A DNA stretch of 64,000 nucleotides from Alloalcanivorax balearicus MACL04 (GTDB taxonomy: Bacteria; Pseudomonadota; Gammaproteobacteria; Pseudomonadales; Alcanivoracaceae): the NCBI RefSeq assembly GCF_025532145.1, contig NZ_ARXS01000010.1, positions 1 through 64,000 of the forward strand, given 5' to 3'. Of this stretch, positions 48,341 through 56,855 are shown in pieces. Position 1 is the first letter of the stretch. Every line of letters starts with the position of its first letter. The position numbers were made by a program, and so were the translations under genes. The notes under the pieces are model-generated. The model made no database searches. It worked only from the letters and a program-made list of their open reading frames with translations, and was not told the DNA's origin.

Positions 48341-49756
48341 TCATCTCCATTGAAATTCCGGACTGGCCAGCACCAGGGCCGCGCCCTGACGATGATTGGC
48401 GGCGGTGCTGATGGCCAGTGAGGTTTCCTCACTGAGAGCGGGCCCGATGCTGGCCAGCGCCAGCTCCATGGGATCGATGTCCTTGTCCAGATAACGCCCG
48501 TAGCGCAGCGCCATCCACACCCGTTTCCATAATCCGTCGGCACCGATCCAGTCGCTGGCCCGGTCGCCCCAGCCGGCGGGCGCACCGGGCTGGAATGGCA
48601 GTTGTCCCAACAACTTCATCTCCGCGCGCCAACGTCCTCGTTTCACATCGGGCTGATGATTCAGAGCCCGATGCACGGCGATCAGGTATTCGTCCGGGCG
48701 GCGAAACTTGGGCGCGCCGGGTTGCCAGGCTTCTTCCGAGGTAAACAGCGCCCGGTACACCGGCAGCAACTTGCCCTGATGGCTCTGGTAAGTGGTCGCG
48801 AGCTTTTTCACCAATGCTTTGGGAGGCTCATCGGCGACAAAGTGCCGCGCCAGTTTGTGGGCAACGAAACCGGCGGTCTCCGGCCGGGAAGCCAGATGTC
48901 GCAACATGGACCGCCCCTGGACGGCGCCCTTTTGCTCGAAGTTCCGCCCCAACAAAACCCGTTCGCCCGGCTGATGCAGGCTGTTCACGAAAACACTGCC
49001 GTGCTCACCCAGCTTCGGCGCTTTGCGTGATGCGAACCAGGGCCGCCAGCCGGTGATGCCGCGCGCCAGTTCCTCCACATCCTGCTGTTGATACCCGCCA
49101 TCGACGCCGAGGGTATGCAACTCAAGGATCTCGCGTCCCAGGTTTTCATTGAGCCCGCGTTTTGGCTTGCCCTTTTTCTCCGCCATCTGATTTTGCCGGC
49201 GGCCCGCCGGCGAATCCGGACCAATGGACTGTATGTTGTCAAGATACAACAGCATCGCCGGATGCTGCTCCACCGCCAGCAGCATACTGGCGAAATCGCC
49301 ACTCATTCCGGGACGAATCACTTCACGTTCCATTGAGCCGGCCAGCAAACGTAACATCTGCTTTTCCGCCGACACCGTGAAGTGATTGCTCCAGAACATC
49401 ACCAGCCGTTCCATCACCGGCGACGGCGTCTCGCACTGCCAGGCCGCGCGCAGATTGACTTCATCTAGCAGCTCCTGGCGAAAGGTCTGGCCAAAGCCGG
49501 GTTCGTCGATTTTGCCATCGTTCTTTTCCGCCGCCTTACGCGCCTGAACATAACGTTGGCGCCACTCAATGAACCGTTTCTGGTAGGTCCTACTGTCCGG
49601 TAAACCGCCCAGCGCCTTACCCGCGGACGCCGGTTTCTCCAATTGCGCCAACACCCACTCGCGCGGATCCCTGGCGACCTCCTCCAACTCTCCGGGCCGC
49701 GCACCCAGGCCGAATCGATTGACGGCGATCACCGCCTGCTCTCTCTTCCTCGTCAT
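48341..49756 (-). CDS. DUF1800 family protein
   Basis: This 471-residue protein matches DUF1800: AVIAVNRFGLGARPGELEEV near the start, FWSNHFTVSAEKQMLRLLAG at the centre, MLLYLDNIQSIGPD, GLNENLGREILELHTLGVDG, VEELARGITGWRPW and HFVADEPPKALVKKLATTYQ. No function is established for the family; it is found with DUF1501 in surface or export contexts. No clear signal peptide is seen, unlike its Tat-bearing partner. It leads the two-gene operon. Confidence 0.88.
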   Translation of the reverse strand: MTRKREQAVIAVNRFGLGARPGELEEVARDPREWVLAQLEKPASAGKALGGLPDSRTYQKRFIEWRQRYVQARKAAEKNDGKIDEPGFGQTFRQELLDEVNLRAAWQCETPSPVMERLVMFWSNHFTVSAEKQMLRLLAGSMEREVIRPGMSGDFASMLLAVEQHPAMLLYLDNIQSIGPDSPAGRRQNQMAEKKGKPKRGLNENLGREILELHTLGVDGGYQQQDVEELARGITGWRPWFASRKAPKLGEHGSVFVNSLHQPGERVLLGRNFEQKGAVQGRSMLRHLASRPETAGFVAHKLARHFVADEPPKALVKKLATTYQSHQGKLLPVYRALFTSEEAWQPGAPKFRRPDEYLIAVHRALNHQPDVKRGRWRAEMKLLGQLPFQPGAPAGWGDRASDWIGADGLWKRVWMALRYGRYLDKDIDPMELALASIGPALSEETSLAISTAANHRQGAALVLASPEFQWR

Positions 49757-49949
49757 ATTCGAATCCCTGGCCTCTTATCCGCTTCGAGTGCGCGCACCGG
49801 CATCGGTTTCCCCGCGCGCCTTTCGATACTGGGGAAAGCCGCACTGCCTCACATACTGACCGAGAACCAGGGCTCAGTCCCACCACCATGACGAGGATAC
49901 TGCCTTCCTCCGCGCAAACCGGTATCCTTGCCCGCATGTGGAGGAATCT

Positions 49950-50480
49950 ATGAGCGATGTCAGCAACCCGAGTCTCAAGCAAACCATCGAAGGGCATTTC
50001 GCCAGTGAGGGCGAGGACGCTCCTACCTGGGTGGAAATTCATGGCCTGACCTGCGCCCTGGCGGTGGGCCCCTACGGGGGGCCGGAGGATTTCGTCACCG
50101 CCTTGGAGAGCGAGCTGCCGGAGCCGGTGCTGGATGCCTTGGTGTCGCTGCGCGGCCGTCTGTTGACCGGCCTGTACAACGGTGAACGCACCACCCTGCC
50201 GTGCCTGCTGGATCCGTACCGGGAAGAGGACGGCAATGATCTGGCCAGTTGGTGCGCGGGCTTCCTCGCCGGCGTGTTCCTGCGCGAGGAAGACTGGTAT
50301 CAGGATCACGAAGACACCATGGCCAACTGGCTGCTGCCGGTGGTGTTGATCTCCGGCGTGGACGAGGACCCATCCCTGGACGAGCTGTGGGAAAACTCCG
50401 CCGTGGTCCGACAAATGGCCACCGGCCTGCCGGACCTGCTGGAAGAACTGGTGCTGCACTTTCAGACAGCGAATAGTTAA
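49950..50480 (+). CDS. YecA/YgfB family (UPF0149) protein
   Basis: This 176-residue acidic protein has VEIHGLTCALAVGPYGGPED at about 29-48, LLTGLYNGERTTLPCLLDP, DLASWCAGFLAGVFLREEDW and WLLPVVLISG. This is the UPF0149 pattern of YgfB, without the SEC-C zinc tail of YecA. The start ATG 49950 follows GGAGGAATCT. In relatives YgfB has been linked to gene regulation in Pseudomonas, but no partner is visible here. Its stop codon lies inside a repeat of the TTAACTATTCAC type. Confidence 0.85.
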   Translation: MSDVSNPSLKQTIEGHFASEGEDAPTWVEIHGLTCALAVGPYGGPEDFVTALESELPEPVLDALVSLRGRLLTGLYNGERTTLPCLLDPYREEDGNDLASWCAGFLAGVFLREEDWYQDHEDTMANWLLPVVLISGVDEDPSLDELWENSAVVRQMATGLPDLLEELVLHFQTANS

Positions 50481-50590
50481 CAGTTAATAGTGAATAGCTG
50501 CGCGAGAACGGACAGTTTGTGCTGAGAGTGAAGAGGCCGCGCCATCTTTTTGGTTTTCGCTGTTAACTATTCACTCTTAACTATTCATTG
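50470..50590. repeat. Inverted TTAACTATTCAC-type repeats between convergent genes
   Basis: GCGAATAGTTAACAGTTAAT with AGTGAATAG (about 50470-50498) faces CGCTGTTAACTATTCACTCT with TAACTATTCATTG (50559-50590). The stop codons of the YecA-like gene and of the CADD/TenA-like gene are both the TAA inside GAATAGTTAA. The right arm shares its CTTTTTGGTTTTCGCTGTTA start with the repeat at 39543-39589. Confidence 0.65.
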
Positions 50591-51351
50591 AATTCCGGTG
50601 TCTGCTCTTCCGCTCTTTCCCCGCCCATCCGATAACAATCGTCCAGCGCCAGCAGGTAGTATTCCAGCCCGCGGCGGGCGGCGGTGAAGGCGCGGCGGCG
50701 GGATTCCGGGTCGATCGCCACGCGTTTGATCAATTCCATTGCTTCATGGGGGTGGGCGTCGTCGTAGCTGGCGTGGGCGCGTAGCCACGCCATGGTGTGC
50801 CGGTTGATCTCCGCCACCCCCTGCTCCGCGTAATGGGTCATGCCTTTCACCACGCGCTGGCTCCATTCGCCGGTGGCCCATTCGATGGCCAGGTTGGTGG
50901 CGGCGATGCTCTCTTCCAGTGTGCCGCGCTCGCCGACGGACCAGAGGTAATGGTTCACCGCGTCCATGGCGGCGGGCGGCACGGTGTTCTCCAGGATGGA
51001 TTGATCCATGCCGAAGCCGGCGGCCCAGTCCTGATACCAATAGGCGTGCCGCTGCTCCACCTTGATGTTACCGATCAGCCAGTTCTTGCTTTCCTCGTGG
51101 CCGGGAAAAATGCCCGGCCGGGTTTTGGCCAACGCCAGGCCCATGTATTTGGGGAAATTTTCCACCAAGGGGTAGAAGTGCAGCAGCGCGTCACGAAACC
51201 GCTCCGGCGCCAGTGTCCCCTCACCCATTTCCACAAACAACGGATGCTCAACCACCCGGTCCTTGTAGGGCACCAGCGCTTCCCAAAAGCGGTGTGCCCA
51301 GGGTTCGTGATCGGTGAGTTGCAGAGCTTCCTTATAACGCGCGACAGACAT
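50581..51351 (-). CDS. TenA/PqqC/CADD-like helical oxygenase family protein
   Basis: This 256-residue protein has the heme-oxygenase-like helical fold: VVEHPLFVEMGEGTLAPERF at 33-52, a first ligand pair Glu99/His102 in IKVEQRHAYWYQDW, a second Glu in IEWATGEWSQ, and HASYDDAH at 193-200, giving the H-xxx-D-xx-H motif (His193, Asp197, His200). This ligand set is that of non-heme dimetal proteins such as CADD rather than the thiaminase TenA, which uses a Cys. CADD-type proteins can make p-aminobenzoate from their own tyrosine; whether this one does is unknown. It is monocistronic. Confidence 0.72.
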   Translation of the reverse strand: MSVARYKEALQLTDHEPWAHRFWEALVPYKDRVVEHPLFVEMGEGTLAPERFRDALLHFYPLVENFPKYMGLALAKTRPGIFPGHEESKNWLIGNIKVEQRHAYWYQDWAAGFGMDQSILENTVPPAAMDAVNHYLWSVGERGTLEESIAATNLAIEWATGEWSQRVVKGMTHYAEQGVAEINRHTMAWLRAHASYDDAHPHEAMELIKRVAIDPESRRRAFTAARRGLEYYLLALDDCYRMGGERAEEQTPEFNE

Positions 51352-51475
51352 GGTTTCCCCTTTTTGTCTGATCCGTTCCTATGATCATCGAGGCATAAAG
51401 ACTACTGCGCTCTTGTTGCTTGTGCCAGTGGATGCCGGGATCCCGGAGAGATGAATTCAGAAGGTTGCTACAAGG

Positions 51476-51608
51476 TCGCTGTGGGAGCTTTGTCCGGGCG
51501 GCGGGCCGCTGCAGGCGAATACCTCACACCAGAGACCGCATTCGCCAGCAGGCTGGCTCCCACAGATTACCCTACGAAGCCGCTGTGGGAGCTTGCCTGC
51601 AAGCGAAT
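51476..51608. repeat. REP cluster (three units)
   Basis: GTCGCTGTGGGAGCTTTGTC with a diverged loop, then CATTCGCCAGCAGGCTGGCT with CCCACAG, then CGAAGCCGCTGTGGGAGCTT with GCCTGCAAGCGAATG. It fills most of the gap between the CADD-like and TgpA genes. Confidence 0.75.
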
Positions 51609-51630
51609 GCCCCTGGATGCCCGATAAGAG

Positions 51631-53655
51631 TCAACGACACGCCTTCAACAACCGCCGTCGTTGCCGGCGCAAAGTTCGCAATGCGCCGATGGAAGGCGCC
51701 GTGTCCTGTTGATAGGCCAGCCGTTCGAAGGCCTCCCGCCAGGTCCGTGCCGGCGTTTCAGCCGCCGGCCAGCGGCGCGCGATCCGCTCGCACAATTGGG
51801 CGGCGGACAGGCGCTCCGCCCCCCGCACTCCCCGTCTGCTCAGCCCCCGAGCCAACCGCCGGTATTCACGGGTCAGCGGCGTGGCGGAGCGGGGGCCACG
51901 CCCCCGGAACATCACTAGCGCCGTGACCAGCACCAGCAGCGCCGCCAGGGTCAGCAACAGCATGGCGAGCCGCCAGGGCGTCACCGCGCCTAGCCAGCGG
52001 GACAACCATTGGTTCTGGCGCTCCAGGTCATAGCCCAGCACCCAGCTCTGCCAGCGGAATTCGAGCAGGTCCGCCCATTGCCGCAATTGAAACAGCACCG
52101 GCAAACGTCCGATCCCATCGCCGGGAAGCCGGGCCTCGCCGGCCTGGCTGAGGGAGCCACGCAAGCCCAGCTCCACCCTTTCCGGCGCCACCGCGGCAGT
52201 GGGGTCCACTTCCACCCAGCCGCGCCCGGGCAGCCACACCTCGGCCCAGGCGTGGGCATCGTATTGACGGATCAACAGGTGCCGGCCCATGGGGTTGGCT
52301 TCACCGCCCTGATAGCCCCCCACCACCCGGGCGGGAATACCGGCGGCGCGCATCAGCACCACGAAACTGCTGGCGTAATGCTCACAAAACCCCCGGCGGG
52401 TATTGAACAGAAAGCCGTCCACCACATCCGGGCCGACGGCGGGCGGGCTGAGGGTGTAATGAAACGGCTCGTTGCCAAACCAGTCCAAGGCGGCGCTCAC
52501 CAGGGCGCTATCGTCCTGATATTGCCGGCGCCATTGGCCGGCCAGTTCGCGGGCACGCGGGAAACCCTGTTCCGGCAAACTCAGCATCAACGCACGCTGA
52601 TCCGACGCCAGCGGTTCGGTCAGTGGCACCCCGGTGTAACTGCGTACCCGATAGCGGAAATTACCGGTGACCGGTTCGGTGGCCACCAGGTGCCGGTCAC
52701 GGGCCAGCACCAGACCATCGAACTCCGGCACCGGGGTATTGAGGGCGTACAACCAACGCCGCTGGCTCGGCGCCATGATCACCTGGTAGCCCCAGTAAGG
52801 GCGATCCGAGGCACGCTCCAGCAGGTCCCGGTACCACAACGGCGGTGTCCCCCGGCCGCTGTAGAAGGTCAGTTCATCACCCCAGTCGTCCGGCCGCGCC
52901 TGGCTCCAGGTACGGCCATCGAACCAGCTGTAGGTCAGGCCACGCCAATAGCGTTGCCGGTAAGGCGGCACCTCGCCATCGAACTGCACGCGGAAGGCGA
53001 TCGCGCTGGACTCGGCCAGATTGCTGACCTGCCCGGGCGCCATCGTGTCGCTCATACCGGTTCGCGCCTGGCTCTGATCGGTATGCACGTTCCACAATGG
53101 TGGCAGCCGCGGCACCAGTACGAACAACACCACCGCCAACGGCACCGCCTGCAGTAACAACACCGCCGCCTTGCCCAGATGCTGGCGCGAGCGTGCCTGG
53201 GAATCGTTGTAGTGAATCCCCACCAGACTGGCGGTAAGCAGCAGCAGACACAGACAGACATAGAGAAAAACGAAGAACCCCTGCTGGAACAGCAGGATGG
53301 TGGCGCAGACGAAATAACCGATGATGATCAGCACATAGGCGTCGCGGCGTCCCACCAGCTCCAGATACTTCAAGGCGAACAGGCTGGTGATCAGAGCGGT
53401 GCCCGCTTCCGGCCCGATCAGGCGACCGAAACTCAGATAAATGCCGCCGACGGTGCCGAGTAACAGCAACACCCGTATCCATCGGCCCGGCAGCGGCGCC
53501 CGCTGACGATCCATCAGTGCCCGCCACAACAGGATCGCCAGCAACAACAGCACCTGCCAGAACGGTCCACGCAGAAGCTGCGGCAGGGAAATGGCGAGAA
53601 TGGCGGCGGTCAGCCAGGGCCGGGCGTGACTGGGTACCTGATAAAGGCGGGCCAT
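51631..53655 (-). CDS. tgpA: TgpA-family membrane transglutaminase-like protein
   Basis: This 674-residue inner-membrane protein has about six N-terminal membrane segments (1-190, DUF3488), a periplasmic domain with a transglutaminase core (catalytic Cys about 424 in RRGFCEHYASSF, His about 468 in YDAHAWAEVWL, Asp about 484 in VEVDPTAAV), another membrane segment near 555-575, and a cytoplasmic DUF4129-like tail (REYRRLARGLSRRGVRGAER). It matches Pseudomonas TgpA, which is essential in P. aeruginosa. Its start shares one base with the DUF58 stop. Predicted role: modifying or cleaving an envelope protein or peptide. Confidence 0.9.
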   Translation of the reverse strand: MARLYQVPSHARPWLTAAILAISLPQLLRGPFWQVLLLLAILLWRALMDRQRAPLPGRWIRVLLLLGTVGGIYLSFGRLIGPEAGTALITSLFALKYLELVGRRDAYVLIIIGYFVCATILLFQQGFFVFLYVCLCLLLLTASLVGIHYNDSQARSRQHLGKAAVLLLQAVPLAVVLFVLVPRLPPLWNVHTDQSQARTGMSDTMAPGQVSNLAESSAIAFRVQFDGEVPPYRQRYWRGLTYSWFDGRTWSQARPDDWGDELTFYSGRGTPPLWYRDLLERASDRPYWGYQVIMAPSQRRWLYALNTPVPEFDGLVLARDRHLVATEPVTGNFRYRVRSYTGVPLTEPLASDQRALMLSLPEQGFPRARELAGQWRRQYQDDSALVSAALDWFGNEPFHYTLSPPAVGPDVVDGFLFNTRRGFCEHYASSFVVLMRAAGIPARVVGGYQGGEANPMGRHLLIRQYDAHAWAEVWLPGRGWVEVDPTAAVAPERVELGLRGSLSQAGEARLPGDGIGRLPVLFQLRQWADLLEFRWQSWVLGYDLERQNQWLSRWLGAVTPWRLAMLLLTLAALLVLVTALVMFRGRGPRSATPLTREYRRLARGLSRRGVRGAERLSAAQLCERIARRWPAAETPARTWREAFERLAYQQDTAPSIGALRTLRRQRRRLLKACR

Positions 53656-54599
53656 CAGCGCTGCCCTCCCTCGTTGCCGTGCAGCGCGAGCAGATCCAGA
53701 GCCCGCAGGCGATGTTCATCGCCGCTGCCCGGCGCCAGTTCCATGGCGGGCAAGCGCAAACCAAAGGGTTGCCCGGCCTCGCTCAGCAGCAACACCCAAT
53801 GGCATAGCAACGCCAGGCGTTGCTCCTCGGGCAGGCCTTCCAGACGGTCGTAGCCGAGCCAGAGCCGTTCCCCCTCCTCGGCGTCGAACAGTTTGGTGTT
53901 CATGCCGCGACCGCGAGCATAACCTTTCCAGTCCACCTGGCGAAGGGAATCCCCCAGCACGTAAGCGCGCAGCCCCTGGAACGCTTCACTGCCGTGGCGG
54001 CCGGTGCCACCGGAACCGCCGCTGCCATCCCAGGGCGAAGGAGCATCCTCCCGAGGCCTGGGCCAGGCCAGACAATGGTGCTCCAGCGCCACCAGTGACC
54101 AGGCCCTCAACAGGCCCAACGGATAGCGGCTTTCCACCCGTAACCGGTGGGGCCGAACCGGGCCGCGCCGCGGCAACGCCAGATTCAGCCATACGGCTTT
54201 TTCTTCTCCGGTTTCCAGACTGACTTCCTGCGCATCCTGCCCCGGCCAGCTCAGCCACACACTACGGTGCGGCTGTCCCTGGGACACCAGCACCACTGCC
54301 AGACCACCATGCCCGCCGACAAAGCCATTGCGGGCGGCGCCGGCGCGCAGGGTCAGACCGGAAAGATTGCGGAAAGTATGCAGGATGCCCATCACGAACA
54401 AGGACACCATCAGGAAACACAGTGCCAGAATCAGATTGTTCTCGTAATTGACACCACCGAGAAACAACAGCAGCGCCACCACCAGATACAGCACACCATA
54501 GCCGCTGGGCAGTATGAAGATACGGCGCTGGTTCAGTTGCACCTGATGGTCACGCGGCAGACGTCGGGCCAACCAGTTTTGCCAGGCGCGTTTTACCAT
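53655..54599 (-). CDS. DUF58 domain protein
   Basis: This 314-residue protein has two N-terminal membrane segments (about 33-50 and 55-75), a periplasmic or beta-rich middle, and the DUF58 core at about 208-250 (RAYVLGDSLRQVDWKGYARG, NTKLFDAEEGERLWLGYD). DUF58 is related to von Willebrand factor A-type domains and is nearly always encoded beside MoxR ATPases. It lies between the MoxR and TgpA genes, 25 bases after one and overlapping the other, and probably links the ATPase to the membrane target. Confidence 0.87.
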   Translation of the reverse strand: MVKRAWQNWLARRLPRDHQVQLNQRRIFILPSGYGVLYLVVALLLFLGGVNYENNLILALCFLMVSLFVMGILHTFRNLSGLTLRAGAARNGFVGGHGGLAVVLVSQGQPHRSVWLSWPGQDAQEVSLETGEEKAVWLNLALPRRGPVRPHRLRVESRYPLGLLRAWSLVALEHHCLAWPRPREDAPSPWDGSGGSGGTGRHGSEAFQGLRAYVLGDSLRQVDWKGYARGRGMNTKLFDAEEGERLWLGYDRLEGLPEEQRLALLCHWVLLLSEAGQPFGLRLPAMELAPGSGDEHRLRALDLLALHGNEGGQR

Positions 54600-54624
54600 G
54601 GCCGCCCTCCCTCGCTCGCGCCGG

Positions 54625-55533
54625 TCAGCGCACCACCGGCACGGTTTGCAACAGAGACTGGGTCATCGCCGCCACGTTGCCGCCTTCGCGGGGCTGCAGC
54701 CGGTGCTCCGCCACCGCCGCCCAGACCGACTGCACATCTTCCGGCAGCACATAGTCACGACCGTGCAGCAACGCCCAGGCACGGGCGGCACGCAGCAGAC
54801 CCAGACCGGCACGGGGCGAAAGGCCGGCGACGAAACGACTGTCGGCACGGGTGGCGTCCAGCAAACGCTGTACGTAGTCGATCAGCTCCCGGGTGGCACG
54901 CAGTTGATCGACGAAGCGGCAGAGTTTCCGCAGCCCCGCAGGTTCAATCGCCGCTTCCAGTTGCCGTACCCGATCACGCTGGTCACCGCCGGCGAGCAGA
55001 TCCCGCTCCACTTCCGGCGACGGATAGCCGAGCGAAATACGCATCAAGAAGCGGTCCAGTTGGGATTCCGGCAAGACGAAGGTGCCGGCCTGGGTCACCG
55101 GGTTTTGCGTGGCCACCACGAAGAAGGGTTCAGGCAGCGGCCGGGTCAGGCCATCCAGCGACACTTGCTGCTCTTCCATGGCCTCCAGCAACGCCCCCTG
55201 GGTTTTGGGCGTGGCACGGTTGATCTCGTCGGCCAGCAGCAGTTGCGTGAATACCGGCCCCTCCCGGAGTGTGAATTCACGGCTGTCCGGATCGAATACG
55301 GAGACCCCGAGAATGTCCGCCGGCAACATGTCGCTGGTGAACTGAACCCGCCGGTAATCGAGCCGGAAGACCCGCGCCAGGGCCTGTGCCAGGGTGGTCT
55401 TGCCCATGCCGGGCAGGTCTTCGATCAGCAGATGGCCGCCGGCGAGCATGCAGGCCAGGGCCAGTTTGATTTGTTCCGGTTTCCCCAATACCACCCGGCC
55501 CACCTGGGCCAGGGCTTTTTCCAATGCCTGCAT
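54625..55533 (-). CDS. MoxR-family AAA ATPase
   Basis: This 302-residue AAA+ ATPase has Walker A IEDLPGMGKTTLAQAL at 37-52, VQFTSDMLPADILGVSVF, Walker B LLLADEINRATPKTQGALLE, sensor 1 PFFVVATQNPVTQAGTF and sensor 2 GLSPRAGLGLLRAARAWALL. MoxR ATPases act as chaperones for metal insertion or assembly of VWA-domain partners. It is first in the MoxR-DUF58-TgpA operon. The start ATG 55533 matches the usual family N-terminus. Confidence 0.92.
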   Translation of the reverse strand: MQALEKALAQVGRVVLGKPEQIKLALACMLAGGHLLIEDLPGMGKTTLAQALARVFRLDYRRVQFTSDMLPADILGVSVFDPDSREFTLREGPVFTQLLLADEINRATPKTQGALLEAMEEQQVSLDGLTRPLPEPFFVVATQNPVTQAGTFVLPESQLDRFLMRISLGYPSPEVERDLLAGGDQRDRVRQLEAAIEPAGLRKLCRFVDQLRATRELIDYVQRLLDATRADSRFVAGLSPRAGLGLLRAARAWALLHGRDYVLPEDVQSVWAAVAEHRLQPREGGNVAAMTQSLLQTVPVVR

Positions 55534-55626
55534 GGGTACGGCCTTGTCGTCGTTTTTTAAAACGGCGCTCCCCCCAATTCAGGAGCCCAAAAGAGGCTGG
55601 CTACACCCGATGTCGGACCTCTTCCC

Positions 55627-56838
55627 TCAAAATCCCAGCGTTTTCAGCCCCAGGGACAGATCCGCTTTCAGGTCCGCCAAGTCTTCCAAGCCTACCGCAA
55701 TACGGATCAGATTTTCCGTGATGCCGGCCCGTTGTTTGTCTTCTTCCGCCACCCGCCCATGGGTGGTGCTGCCCGGATGGGTGATGGTGGATTTGGTATC
55801 GCCAAGATTGGCGGTGATCGAGATCAGCCGGGTACCATCGATGAAACGCCAGGCGGCTTGGCGGTCCCGGTTACCATCGCTGTCTTCCACTTCGATCGCC
55901 AGTACCGCGCCGAATCCGCTTTGCTGACGCGCCGCCAGTTCATGCTGCGGGTGGGATTTGAGTCCGGCGTAATGCACGCGCGCGATGCCCGGCTGTTGTT
56001 CCAACCATTCAGCCAGCACCAGGGTGTTGCGGGAATGCGCTTCCATACGAATGCCGAGGGTCTCCAACCCCTTGAGAAATACCCAGGCATTGAACGGGCT
56101 CATGCTCGGACCGGCGGAGCGGACGAAACCGTGCACTTCGTCCACCAGTTTGGCCGGGCCCACCACGGCGCCGCCCAGGCAGCGCCCCTGTCCATCCAGG
56201 TACTTGGTGGCGCTGTGGATCACCAGATCCGCGCCGAGCGCCAGCGGCTTCTGCAACGCGGGCGTACAGAAGCAGTTGTCGACGATAAGAATGGCGCCGT
56301 TGTCATGGGCCAGTTTTGCCAGGGCAGGAATGTCGCCGACTTCGGAGAGCGGATTGGACGGCGTCTCCAGGAACAGCACTTTGGTTTCCGGCCGGATCGC
56401 GGCGCGCCATTGCTCCAGGTCCGCCAGGTCCACCATGGTGGTCTCGACCTGGAATTTTTTCAGATAGCGATCAAACACCACATTGGTGGTGCCGAACACA
56501 CTGCGGGAGCTGACGATATGATCGCCAGGGGCCAGCAGCGCAAAAAAGGTACTGCTGATGGCGGCCATGCCGGAGGCCAGGGCCACGCCCTTTTCCGCCC
56601 CTTCCATGGCGGCCAGGCGCTGTTCGAACGCCGCCACCGTGGGGTTGGTGAAACGGGAATAGACGTTGCCCGGCTCCTCGCCGGAGAACCGCGCCGCCGC
56701 CTGGGCGGCGCTGTCATAGACGAAGCTGGAAGTCAGGAACAACGGCTCGGAGTGCGACATCTGATCGGTACGCAACTGCGCCCAGCGAATCGCCAGCGTA
56801 TCGGTATGCAGTTCGTTCGGATCAGAAAAATCACTCAT
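55627..56838 (-). CDS. metZ: O-succinylhomoserine sulfhydrylase
   Basis: This 403-residue Cys/Met-metabolism PLP enzyme has LHTDTLAIRWAQLRTDQMSH near the start, YSRFTNPTVAAFEQRLAAME, SRSVFGTTNVVFDRYLKKF, ILIVDNCFCTPALQKPLALG, the PLP Lys in VIHSATKYLDGQGRCLGGAV, and LGDTKSTITHPGSTTHGRVA. Sequence and the purF neighbour match MetZ of pseudomonads, which makes homocysteine from O-succinylhomoserine and sulfide. It lies 17 bases after purF in the cvpA-purF-metZ operon. Confidence 0.93.
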   Translation of the reverse strand: MSDFSDPNELHTDTLAIRWAQLRTDQMSHSEPLFLTSSFVYDSAAQAAARFSGEEPGNVYSRFTNPTVAAFEQRLAAMEGAEKGVALASGMAAISSTFFALLAPGDHIVSSRSVFGTTNVVFDRYLKKFQVETTMVDLADLEQWRAAIRPETKVLFLETPSNPLSEVGDIPALAKLAHDNGAILIVDNCFCTPALQKPLALGADLVIHSATKYLDGQGRCLGGAVVGPAKLVDEVHGFVRSAGPSMSPFNAWVFLKGLETLGIRMEAHSRNTLVLAEWLEQQPGIARVHYAGLKSHPQHELAARQQSGFGAVLAIEVEDSDGNRDRQAAWRFIDGTRLISITANLGDTKSTITHPGSTTHGRVAEEDKQRAGITENLIRIAVGLEDLADLKADLSLGLKTLGF

Positions 56839-56855
56839 GATGTTCTCGGTTCACC

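Noticed and set aside
50559-50590. Possible microsatellite of horizontal origin such as a phage attachment site
   Set aside because: No integrase, tRNA or prophage gene is near; the related copy at 39543-39589 points to a dispersed intergenic repeat.
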